From Planctomycetota bacterium (GTDB taxonomy: Bacteria; Planctomycetota; Planctomycetia; Pirellulales; UBA1268): 5,861 bases of DNA. The notes beneath the pieces were generated by a model. That model searched no databases, was not told where the DNA came from, and was given only the letters and a program-made list of their open reading frames with translations. Numbering within the stretch: the stretch's first letter is position 1; each line of letters begins with the position of its first letter. Below, one piece after another: positions 1 to 4,619 of the stretch. A program made the position numbers and the translations under genes. The stretch lies in assembly GCA_027622795.1 (NCBI GenBank), contig JAQBZA010000215.1:1-5861 (forward strand), written 5' to 3'.

Positions 1-71
1 GGGTGGTGGGCCGGCACGACGACGACGGCCTCGTCGACGTGGCAAACCTCCTGCTCGCCACGCTTTCCTAG
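1..71 (+). CDS. C-terminal fragment of an upstream gene (partial)
   Basis: A reading frame starting at base 3 runs open from the window edge to a TAG stop at 69-71. It reads VVGRHDDDGLVDVANLLLAT followed by LS. The acidic stretch followed by a leucine-rich amphipathic end looks like the C-terminus of a folded protein, but 22 residues are too few to name a family. It lies 61 bp upstream of the ATG at 133 on the same strand, so it may be the first visible part of the same transcription unit. Another frame across these bases is also open, so the assignment is tentative. Confidence 0.3.
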   Translation, partial: VVGRHDDDGLVDVANLLLATLS

Positions 72-132
72 CCTGCGTGGCTTGTGGGAGATGCGCGTTG
101 CCGCGGCCGCGGGCGATCCGTATCGTCCCGGG

Positions 133-627
133 ATGGATCTGAAATTGCAGCGACCGAGAGGAGTCTGCGGCCGCACCGGCCGCACACTATTGGCCGGGGA
201 GCCGATGGTGTCGGCGCTCGTTCGCGACTCGGGCACCCTCGAGCGGATCGACTGTGTGGCTGAGGCTTGGGAAGGGCCGCCTGCCGGCACCCTTGCCTGG
301 TGGCGGTCGGTCTACGCTCCGGCTGTCGCCACCGGGCCGACCCTTGCTCCCGCCGACGTGCTGCTCGACGTGTTTGAAGAGTTGGAAACTCGCCCCGAAG
401 AGACGGCCCTGCGGTATCTCATCACCCTGCAACTCGTCCGCCGTAAGGTGCTGCGAATCGTCGAGCGGGCGGCGGACTCGCGCGACGACGATCGCGACAC
501 GCTCCTCGTCACCTGCCGCAAGCGGCGGAGTGAATATCGTGTGGCGGTGGTATCGCCCCAGGCCGTCGTGGCCGAGGGGGTGGAGGAACGGCTCCAGGCA
601 CTGCTGTGGTCGGGAGGTGAGGCATGA
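133..627 (+). CDS. Conserved planctomycete-type hypothetical protein, 164 aa
   Basis: Function is unknown. The protein is predicted cytoplasmic, with no signal peptide or membrane segment. The N-terminus has a short conserved-looking motif, GVCGRTGRTLLAGE (residues 10-23), like a zinc-knuckle remnant with only one cysteine. An AWEGPP motif with a tryptophan pair (AWWRS) follows around residues 45-59. The middle is helical and leucine-rich, with LRYLITLQLVRRKVLRIVE around 100-120, and the end has CRKR-EYRV then an acidic helix ending in ALLWSGGEA. I recall this pattern from unnamed planctomycete proteins next to a lipoprotein gene. The start at ATG 133 is chosen because the motif-bearing part begins there; in-frame TTG 82 and ATG 91 would add low-complexity residues. 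No good Shine-Dalgarno precedes 133. The stop overlaps the next gene's ATG (ATGA at 624-627), so translation of the two is probably coupled. Confidence 0.75.
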   Translation: MDLKLQRPRGVCGRTGRTLLAGEPMVSALVRDSGTLERIDCVAEAWEGPPAGTLAWWRSVYAPAVATGPTLAPADVLLDVFEELETRPEETALRYLITLQLVRRKVLRIVERAADSRDDDRDTLLVTCRKRRSEYRVAVVSPQAVVAEGVEERLQALLWSGGEA

Positions 628-1511
628 CTGCTCCGCCACTGCCCAGGCTCGTTGCCGTGATGATCGTCGTGACAGCGGTCGCGTCGAGTGGGGCGACCTG
701 CCCGAGCGTGCTCCGTGGCTATCAGGTGGGCACGATGCCGCTGCCGCGGGTGCTGCCGGCGCAGCCTTCGCTCGACCAGATCATCGCCGCGATCCATGAC
801 AACACGCAGAGGGTCCGCAACTACATGGCTCCGCAGGCCGTGATTTCCGTGCCAGGGGTGCCGCGACTCTCGGCCCAGGTGGCCTGTGAGCCACCGCGTC
901 GCTTCCGGCTGCGGGCGCAAACCGCCGTGAGCGGCAATGAACTCGACCTCGGCAGTAATGATGACCTCTTCTGGCTGTGGATTCGCCGTCACGAGCCACC
1001 GGTGATGCTCTTCTGCCGGCATGACCAATACGCACAGTCGTCGGCCCGGCGGCTGCTACCGATCCGAGCCGACTGGATGCCGGAACTGCTCGGGCTGGTG
1101 TCGTTCAATCCGTCCGACAGCCACGATGGCCCCTTTCCGCTGGCCGACGGGCGGCTTGAGATCCGCAGCCGCCTTACCTCGCCCGATGGTGAACTGCTCA
1201 AGTCAACGCTGGTCGACGGCACGACCGGGCTCGTGCTGGAGCAGCATCTCTTTACGTCGACTGGCGAACGGCTGGCGAGTGTGCGGACGACACAACACCG
1301 CGTCGATCCGACGTCAGGTGCGGCACTGCCCCGTAAGGTCGACGTGTCGTGGCCCGCGTCCGACGTCAATTTCACCCTCGAACTCAAGGCCGTCACCACG
1401 AACATGCCGACCAGCGATCCCGGTCAGCTCTGGCAGATGCCGGCCTACGAGGGCTACGAGCCGGTTGACCTCGCCGACCCGTCGGTCATCATTGGGCCGA
1501 AGGCCGGGTGA
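624..1511 (+). CDS. Exported LolA/LolB-like protein, possible lipoprotein, 295 aa
   Basis: The first 26 residues look like a signal sequence: Arg8, a hydrophobic run LVAVMIVVTAVA (9-20), then SSGATC with Cys26. GATC is not a canonical lipobox, so lipid attachment is possible but unproven. The body is beta-rich and lacks further membrane segments. It begins with a helix (LDQIIAAIHDNTQRV), then strands with PPRRFRLRAQ, a GNELDLGSNDDLFWLWI block near residues 104-120, and a late DPTSGAALPRKVDVSW strand pair. That order resembles the LolA/LolB lipoprotein-carrier fold, which suggests binding a hydrophobic ligand or moving lipoproteins at the outer membrane; this is inference from pattern. The start has a strong ribosome-binding site (GGGAGGTGAG, 612-621) and overlaps the preceding stop by 4 nt, so the two genes form an operon. 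The gene is convergent with the sigma factor, with 51 bp between the stops and no convincing terminator there. Confidence 0.8.
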   Translation: MTAPPLPRLVAVMIVVTAVASSGATCPSVLRGYQVGTMPLPRVLPAQPSLDQIIAAIHDNTQRVRNYMAPQAVISVPGVPRLSAQVACEPPRRFRLRAQTAVSGNELDLGSNDDLFWLWIRRHEPPVMLFCRHDQYAQSSARRLLPIRADWMPELLGLVSFNPSDSHDGPFPLADGRLEIRSRLTSPDGELLKSTLVDGTTGLVLEQHLFTSTGERLASVRTTQHRVDPTSGAALPRKVDVSWPASDVNFTLELKAVTTNMPTSDPGQLWQMPAYEGYEPVDLADPSVIIGPKAG

Positions 1512-1562
1512 TTCTGCGTGCTCAGCGGCGTTCCTCGCGGGCCGTACAAGAGGTGGCCTGGG

Positions 1563-2162
1563 TCAGTTCGCGGATGTTCCCCGCATCTGCTGGCGGGCCT
1601 GGGAGAGTGCCGGGCCGATGGAACCCAGCGGCAGCCCCGTGATCTGGCTGATCTCGCCATAGCTGCGGCCTTCAAGGTGGTGGAGCCGTACCAATCGCGC
1701 CGCCTGCGGGTCGAGCCGTTGCATGAGCGCTTCGATTTCGTCATGGTTGGCGACAACCGCCGCAGGATTCTTTCGCTCGTCATCCTGCACAGCGCGATCA
1801 GCCGATGCGGTGCGTGACCTCCTCGCCCGGAGCAGCGACCGCACGCACGCGCGACGCGCGACGACCGTGAGAAACGTCGGCAGGCTGGCGCGGCCGGTGA
1901 ATCCCCTGAGCACGGCGGCGTTGTTCCGCAGAATCTCAACCATCACATCGGCCACAAGGTCGTCGCGGTCGGCGGCAGGCAGCGAGATGCCTCGCTGGGC
2001 GGCGGACCGTTCGGCAACGAAAGCGAGCAAGCCAGAGAACCGCTCCAGAAATGCCTCCCAGGCACCGGGGGCACCGGCGAGACAGAGTCTCAACAGATCG
2101 CGATCCTGCGCCGTAAGCAGATCGTGGCGGGGTTCAGATTGTTGAGACGCGACGGTCGCCAC
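1563..2162 (-). CDS. Sigma-70 family (ECF-like) RNA polymerase sigma factor, 199 aa
   Basis: This is an alternative sigma subunit that would direct RNA polymerase to a specific promoter set. Region 2 spans about residues 22-115: a first helix around AWEAFLERF, then DRDDLVADVMVEIL (the usual core-binding helix), then LPTFLTVVARRACVRSLLRA (regions 2.3/2.4, -10 recognition), ending in an arginine-rich stretch. A linker with DDERKNP follows. Region 4 spans about 141-193 and carries the helix-turn-helix SYGEISQITGLPLGSIGPAL for -35 recognition. There is no region 1.1 or 3, and the length suits an ECF or ECF-like factor. The start is GTG at 2162-2160 with a weak AGGT seven bases upstream; no other in-frame start gives a full region 2. 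A promoter lies at 2261-2289, leaving a leader of about 90 nt. No anti-sigma gene is adjacent, so its control is not explained by the neighbourhood. Confidence 0.9.
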   Translation of the reverse strand: MATVASQQSEPRHDLLTAQDRDLLRLCLAGAPGAWEAFLERFSGLLAFVAERSAAQRGISLPAADRDDLVADVMVEILRNNAAVLRGFTGRASLPTFLTVVARRACVRSLLRARRSRTASADRAVQDDERKNPAAVVANHDEIEALMQRLDPQAARLVRLHHLEGRSYGEISQITGLPLGSIGPALSQARQQMRGTSAN

Positions 2163-2260
2163 AAGACGTACCTGGTTGCCGTTCGCCGCAAAATCGGCCT
2201 CGATTGACCCATCCAGCGGGCGTGAACGAAAGCCATGAAGCCCTCTTTACGCACGACCTC

Positions 2261-2289
2261 ATCATAGAGGGGTGATACCGTGGTACCAA
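2261..2289 (-). promoter_or_regulatory. Predicted sigma-70-type promoter of the sigma factor gene
   Basis: Read on the minus strand, TTGGTA (2289-2284) and TATGAT (2266-2261) are separated by 17 bp, close to the housekeeping consensus. The spacer and -35 region contain two adjacent 8-mers, GGTACCAC and GGTATCAC (7 of 8 identical; 2287-2272), which could be a regulator site. Predicted transcription starts near 2254. Confidence 0.5.
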
Positions 2290-2362
2290 GGCAATTCCGT
2301 CCCACCTGCACCGCTGGGTTGCCGCTCATGAAACTGGCTGTCGGATGCCGATGGCTGAATCG

Positions 2363-2391
2363 TTGACAGGATTCGGGCCGCCACCTAGGAT
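2363..2391 (+). promoter_or_regulatory. Predicted sigma-70-type promoter of fdxA
   Basis: A perfect -35 hexamer TTGACA (2363-2368) is followed after 17 bp by TAGGAT (2386-2391), which matches the -10 consensus at four of six bases. Transcription would begin near 2397, leaving a leader of about 75 nt before the ferredoxin start. Confidence 0.55.
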
Positions 2392-2472
2392 TCCGCGCGT
2401 CACCGGGCCGAGTTGACCCGCAGACCGCCACCAAGAAAGCCGATTTTTACGGAGACAAGGAGAACAACGTCT

Positions 2473-2745
2473 ATGACCCACGTCGTCGCCGAACCGTGTT
2501 TTGCCTGCAAGTACACCGACTGCGTCGTGGTCTGTCCGGTCGAGTGTTTCTACGAGGGGGATCAGATGGTCTACATCCACCCCGACGAGTGCATCGACTG
2601 CGAGGCGTGCGTTCCGGAGTGCCCGGTCGAGGCGATCTTCCACGAAGACAACCTGCCGGCGGAATGGAAGGACTTCACTGCGCTCAACGCCGAAATGGCC
2701 CCGCAGCTTCCGGTGATCACCGAGAAGAAAGACCCACTTTGCTAG
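2473..2745 (+). CDS. fdxA: 7Fe ferredoxin ([3Fe-4S][4Fe-4S]), FdxA type, 90 aa
   Basis: This is a small soluble electron carrier with two iron-sulfur clusters. The sequence closely follows Azotobacter ferredoxin I: CFACKYTDC near the N-terminus, CPVECFYEG, HPDECIDCEACVPECPVEAI, then an ITEKKDPL tail. By analogy, Cys9, Cys17 and Cys50 bind the [3Fe-4S] cluster and Cys21, Cys40, Cys43 and Cys46 bind the [4Fe-4S] cluster; Cys12 and Cys25 match the two non-ligand cysteines of that protein. The spacing between Cys9 and Cys17, with no intervening fourth ligand, distinguishes it from 2[4Fe-4S] ferredoxins. The protein stops just after EKKDPL, about 16 residues short of the 106-residue Azotobacter protein, and ends in an extra Cys90. 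ATG 2473 is chosen because AAGGAGA (2457-2463) sits nine bases upstream; further upstream the same frame shows no family features. The gene has its own promoter and a terminator, so it is probably monocistronic. Its redox partner is not in the window. Confidence 0.95.
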   Translation: MTHVVAEPCFACKYTDCVVVCPVECFYEGDQMVYIHPDECIDCEACVPECPVEAIFHEDNLPAEWKDFTALNAEMAPQLPVITEKKDPLC

Positions 2746-2751
2746 TTTCAC

Positions 2752-2785
2752 GCCCGTCGGGCCATCCCTGGCCCCGACGGGCTTT
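2752..2785 (+). terminator. Hairpin terminator after fdxA
   Basis: GCCCGTCGGGCC (2752-2763), loop ATCCCT, and GGCCCCGACGGGC (2770-2782) form a 12-bp GC-rich stem with a single bulged C. Only TTT follows, so the U-tract is short. It starts 7 nt after the fdxA stop. Its last GGC plus TTT also begin repeat copy A, so the two structures overlap. Confidence 0.6.
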
Positions 2786-2847
2786 GCAGGTCGGAGGCAA
2801 AGCCAAGGTTTGCACTCGACCTGCGAAGGCTCGCCCTCGTGGCGAGC
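2780..2847 (+). repeat. Double-hairpin palindromic repeat, copy A
   Basis: These 68 bp are identical to 4222-4288 except for one inserted A (2826 or 2827). Unit I pairs GCAGGTCG (2786-2793) with CGACCTGC (2817-2824), and inside it GCAAA pairs with TTTGC. Unit II pairs GCTCGCC (2829-2835) with GGCGAGC (2841-2847) around the loop CTCGT. An alternative fold pairs GGCTTTGC (2780-2787) with GCAAAGCC (2797-2804). The copy fills the gap between the convergent fdxA and HNH genes and ends 4 nt from the HNH stop codon. It resembles REP-type intergenic repeats in size and placement; I do not recognise a named family. Confidence 0.85.
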
Positions 2848-2851
2848 GTGG

Positions 2852-3526
2852 CTAACGCAGGTCGACCGTCCAGTAAGCGGCGTCGACGAAGCTCTTCCAA
2901 CTCGCATACTTTGGGTTGCCGAGTTTGATCGACAACAGCGGGCTTCGCTTGGGCTTGATGGGCTGCTTGATCAGGTGCATGTGGGCCTCGTGCGGTGTGC
3001 GGCCTCCCTTGCGAACATTGCAGTTCACGCAAGCGCACACGATATTTTCCCAGCTTGTTAGCCCGCCGCGGCTGCGAGGCACGACGTGATCAAGCGAGAG
3101 CTCGCTTGTTGGGAAATGCTTCCCGCAGTATTGGCACCGATTACCATCGCGGGCGAAGACATTGCGACGGTTGAATCGCAGGCCGTGACGAGGGCTGCGG
3201 TCACAGGAGACCAGCCGGATCACGCGGGGCGCCTGCAGATCGTAGCCGACGCCCCGAATCCAATCTTGGTCGGGCGTGCGAAACTCCATCTGGAGTGCTG
3301 ACAATTCCCGCCAAGTCTCAATGGAGTAGGCGGCGAACTGCCCTTCTTCGATGTGTACGACCTCGGCGATATGCCGGTAGAGCAGCGCGATCGCGCGGCG
3401 GACATTGGTGATATGCACCGCCACGAACGACCGATTGAGCACGAGCACGCTAAGGCTCAAGGTGCTGCCCCCACTGAGCGTTCCACTCAGGGGCGCTGTC
3501 GCCGTGGCAACCGCCGTGCCGGACAT
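2852..3526 (-). CDS. HNH endonuclease family protein, 224 aa
   Basis: The protein has a planctomycete-type N-terminal domain (LVLNRSFVAVHITNVRRAIA, about residues 28-48, then a YRHIAEVVHIEEG block) and a C-terminal HNH nuclease domain. A structural zinc site is expected from CQYC (131-134) and CVNC (166-169). The catalytic signature is LSLDHVVPRSRGG (about 144-156), with His147 as the probable general base, followed by SWENIV and NCNVRKGGRTP, giving the distal Asn/His-type metal site. The tail is basic (PIKPKRSPLLSIKL). Such proteins nick or cut DNA, but the biological role of this stand-alone form is unknown; no restriction, phage or methylase gene is near. ATG 3526 is preferred over the adjacent GTG 3529 because GAGGTG (3537-3532) is then five bases upstream. 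A promoter lies at 3578-3607. The last codons contain a 10-bp sequence complementary to repeat copy A just downstream. Confidence 0.93.
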   Translation of the reverse strand: MSGTAVATATAPLSGTLSGGSTLSLSVLVLNRSFVAVHITNVRRAIALLYRHIAEVVHIEEGQFAAYSIETWRELSALQMEFRTPDQDWIRGVGYDLQAPRVIRLVSCDRSPRHGLRFNRRNVFARDGNRCQYCGKHFPTSELSLDHVVPRSRGGLTSWENIVCACVNCNVRKGGRTPHEAHMHLIKQPIKPKRSPLLSIKLGNPKYASWKSFVDAAYWTVDLR

Positions 3527-3577
3527 CACATCACCTCATTGGTTCTGCAGAAAACCAGCCAAATCTGAAGAATTTTT

Positions 3578-3607
3578 ATTGTAGCCGGCCACGGGGCAGG
3601 CTGCCAA
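3578..3607 (-). promoter_or_regulatory. Predicted sigma-70-type promoter of the HNH gene
   Basis: Read on the minus strand, TTGGCA (3607-3602) and TACAAT (3583-3578) are 18 bp apart, followed by an A-rich stretch. The predicted leader is about 45 nt. An 11-bp palindrome GGCAGGCTGCC (3595-3605) overlaps the -35 and could be an operator, though it may be chance in GC-rich DNA. Confidence 0.55.
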
Positions 3608-3774
3608 ATCCCCGTAGACTGCCATTTGGAATTGTGGCCGAAGTGAAGACCGCGCTCGCTACTTGCCTTCGTCGCAGCTTGCGGGCAGACTCAGCGGCAT
3701 GGGATGTGAGTGCGACGCGCATTCATCAAAAACTCACCAGCCACGCCCTCGGCTCTTACTTCGTGGAGAACATG

Positions 3775-4101
3775 ATGCGTCACTACTCGTGCGACGTTTG
3801 CAAACGCCCAATCAACACGCAGGCGGACGTGCGACATGTGGTCAAGATTGAGGTTTTCGCGGCGGTTGAGGATGAAGGAGAAGCCTGTCAGGCGTGTTGC
3901 GGCGATCGCAGCGATGAGGCCGACCATCTTGAGGAGATGCAGGAACTCCTCGAACGACTCGACGACCACGACTGCGCGGGGCTGCTTGACGAAGGCACTG
4001 TGAGCATGCGATTCGATCTCTGCGACGCCTGCCGCCAACGCTTCCTTCGCAATCCCCTCGGCGCGAAGACCGCCAAGCATTTCAACTTCAGTCAGAACTG
4101 A
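3775..4101 (+). CDS. Zinc-ribbon-like hypothetical protein, 108 aa
   Basis: Function is unknown. Two CxxC pairs at opposite ends, CDVC (6-9) and CDAC (83-86), can form one four-cysteine zinc site, like a split zinc ribbon. Between them lie a strand-rich segment (DVRHVVKIEVFAA, 18-30) and a long acidic helix (HLEEMQELLERLDD, 51-64). The protein ends with QRFLRNPLGAK and the tail KHFNFSQN. I recall similar short planctomycete proteins ending in FSEN or FSQN. Unusual here is an extra cysteine-rich insertion, CQACC (38-42), plus Cys67, before and after the helix. The start is ATG 3775, six bases after GGAG (3765-3768); ATG 3772 is too close to that site. The same frame stays open up to GTG 3634, but those 47 residues show no conserved features and are probably not translated. 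A terminator begins 6 nt after the stop. No clear promoter was found in 3608-3770. Confidence 0.8.
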   Translation: MRHYSCDVCKRPINTQADVRHVVKIEVFAAVEDEGEACQACCGDRSDEADHLEEMQELLERLDDHDCAGLLDEGTVSMRFDLCDACRQRFLRNPLGAKTAKHFNFSQN

Positions 4102-4107
4102 CTTTAC

Positions 4108-4140
4108 GCCTGCTCGGCCATTCATGGCCCGAGCAGGCTT
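4108..4140 (+). terminator. Hairpin terminator after the zinc-ribbon gene
   Basis: GCCTGCTCGGCC (4108-4119), loop ATTCAT, and GGCCCGAGCAGGC (4126-4138) form a 12-bp stem with one bulged C, followed by TT. The design is the same as the fdxA terminator: 31 nt in total, the same apical GGCCA/TGGCC and the same bulge position, while the lower stem differs in sequence but stays paired. Confidence 0.6.
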
Positions 4141-4150
4141 GAGGCCTACG

Positions 4151-4195
4151 CGACCACGGGTCGCTGCGGCCGGGAAGCCCGCCTTCCGGGCGGGC
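4151..4195 (+). repeat. Two consecutive small hairpins
   Basis: CGACC/GGTCG (4151-4155 with 4159-4163, loop ACG) is followed by GCCCGCC/GGCGGGC (4177-4183 with 4189-4195, loop TTCCG). Both are perfect stems. They sit between the terminator and repeat copy B and extend the chain of palindromes. No copy of either is seen elsewhere in the window. Confidence 0.4.
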
Positions 4196-4221
4196 AATCG
4201 TGCGTTGTGCTTCATGTCGCA

Positions 4222-4293
4222 GGCTTTGCAGGTCGGAGGCAAAGCCAAGGTTTGCACTCGACCTGCGAGGCTCGCCCTCGTGGCGAGCCTCGC
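4222..4293 (+). repeat. Double-hairpin palindromic repeat, copy B
   Basis: Bases 4222-4288 repeat copy A (2780-2847) with one single-base gap. Unit I pairs GCAGGTCG (4228-4235) with CGACCTGC (4259-4266). Unit II is longer than in copy A: GCGAGGCTCGCC (4265-4276) pairs perfectly with GGCGAGCCTCGC (4282-4293), a 12-bp stem around CTCGT. The alternative pairing GGCTTTGC (4222-4229) with GCAAAGCC (4239-4246) is also kept. It lies 120 bp downstream of the zinc-ribbon gene, in the same orientation as copy A. Confidence 0.85.
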
Positions 4294-4349
4294 GTAAGCA
4301 GCGTCAGTCCCGCAGGGATGAGACGCCGCCTTAGCCCATTGTGGAATCA

Positions 4350-4489
4350 GCGAGGGGTTGCCCGTGCCATGGAGCCGGCGTAGCTGGCAAGCGAAGGCAG
4401 GATGCCGAAAGCGTCGCTAGGTCCGAGTGAGCGGAGGCCTGGAGGGCCGCAGCGAACGTCCGGCGACGTGGCACGCGCAATCCCGAGCC
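4350..4489 (+). repeat. 140-bp structured repeat, copy E1
   Basis: The core 4354-4484 (131 bp) has imperfect terminal inverted repeats: GGGGTTGCCCGTGCCA (4354-4369) against TGGCACGCGCAATCCC (4469-4484). With GCGA before and GAGCC after, it matches the reverse complement of 5720-5859 without gaps at about 113 of 140 positions. Inside the closing stem, GCCGGCGT (4374-4381) pairs with ACG and CCGGC (4456-4464, T4459 bulged). There are two hairpins with a GGA loop: GGCA/TGCC (4396-4406), and GGCCT/GGGCC (4436-4448). The three non-Watson-Crick pairs are G-U when read from the plus strand, which hints that this is the RNA-sense strand. No coding sequence is inside. It may be a MITE or REP-like element or a structured RNA. 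Confidence 0.85.
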
Positions 4490-4511
4490 CGTGAGCCATT
4501 GCGGCTGGATT

Positions 4512-4529
4512 CGCAGGCTGAAGCCTGCG
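4512..4529 (+). repeat. Perfect 18-bp palindrome
   Basis: CGCAGGCT (4512-4519) and AGCCTGCG (4522-4529) flank GA, giving a hairpin with a 7-bp stem and a TGAA loop if the closing T-A pair opens. It lies 23 bp after E1 and 90 bp before the dehydrogenase start. It looks like another dispersed intergenic palindrome, but no second copy is in the window. Confidence 0.5.
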
Positions 4530-4619
4530 CCACAGGGGGCTGTCTAGCGACGGTCGTTTTGCCGGCTACACTGCCGTCTTGCATCCAACGAGCCGCCGGT
4601 GAAGGAGACTGCTGCAACG

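Larger units (their letters stand above)
2163..2472. other. Divergent intergenic control region (sigma factor / fdxA)
   Basis: These 310 bp separate the divergent sigma-factor and ferredoxin genes. They hold one sigma-70-type promoter per direction, a tandem 8-bp repeat across the sigma promoter, and leaders of about 90 nt (sigma) and 75 nt (fdxA). The sigma-side leader contains an ATG at 2236-2234 with a plausible ribosome-binding site that opens a 48-codon frame overlapping the sigma gene. I see no RNA gene or riboswitch that I recognise. Confidence 0.6.
4102..4619. other. 518-bp gene-free tract packed with palindromes and repeats
   Basis: No protein-coding or known RNA gene was found. In order it holds a terminator (4108-4138), two small hairpins (4151-4195), double-hairpin repeat copy B (4222-4293), a stretch with CCCGCAGGG and CCATTGTGG that may be a decayed repeat (4300-4349), structured repeat E1 (4350-4489), and a short palindrome (4512-4529). 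After that come a weak -10-like TACACT (4567-4572) and the dehydrogenase ribosome-binding site. Confidence 0.7.

Noticed and set aside
312..1028. A 238-codon minus-strand open frame crossing the 133-627 and 624-1511 genes
   Set aside because: It spans the junction of two coupled genes on the other strand, has low-complexity Arg/Ser/Thr composition and has no ribosome-binding site or family motif.
1512..1562. Possible shared terminator between the convergent LolA-like and sigma genes
   Set aside because: Only a 4-bp GGCC stem with a long loop and no T-run was found.
2087..2148. 9-bp inverted repeat (GTCTCAACA and its complement) inside the start of the sigma gene
   Set aside because: The arms are 44 bp apart and lie within codons; the pairing does not extend, so chance is likely.
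2326..2907. A 193-codon minus-strand frame over fdxA and repeat copy A
   Set aside because: It is antisense to the well-supported ferredoxin and runs through the terminator and repeat, with no conserved motif.
3634..3774. N-terminal extension of the zinc-ribbon protein from GTG 3634
   Set aside because: The frame is open, but the 47 residues have no zinc-ribbon-like features, GTG 3634 lacks a ribosome-binding site, and ATG 3775 has a well-spaced GGAG.
4350..4489. E1/E2 as a CRISPR repeat or an insertion-sequence end
   Set aside because: There are only two copies, far apart and inverted, with no regular spacers and no transposase open frame between or within them.
4567..4572. Promoter for the dehydrogenase based on TACACT
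   Set aside because: No acceptable -35 hexamer lies 16-18 bp upstream, so I mention it only as a weak hint.
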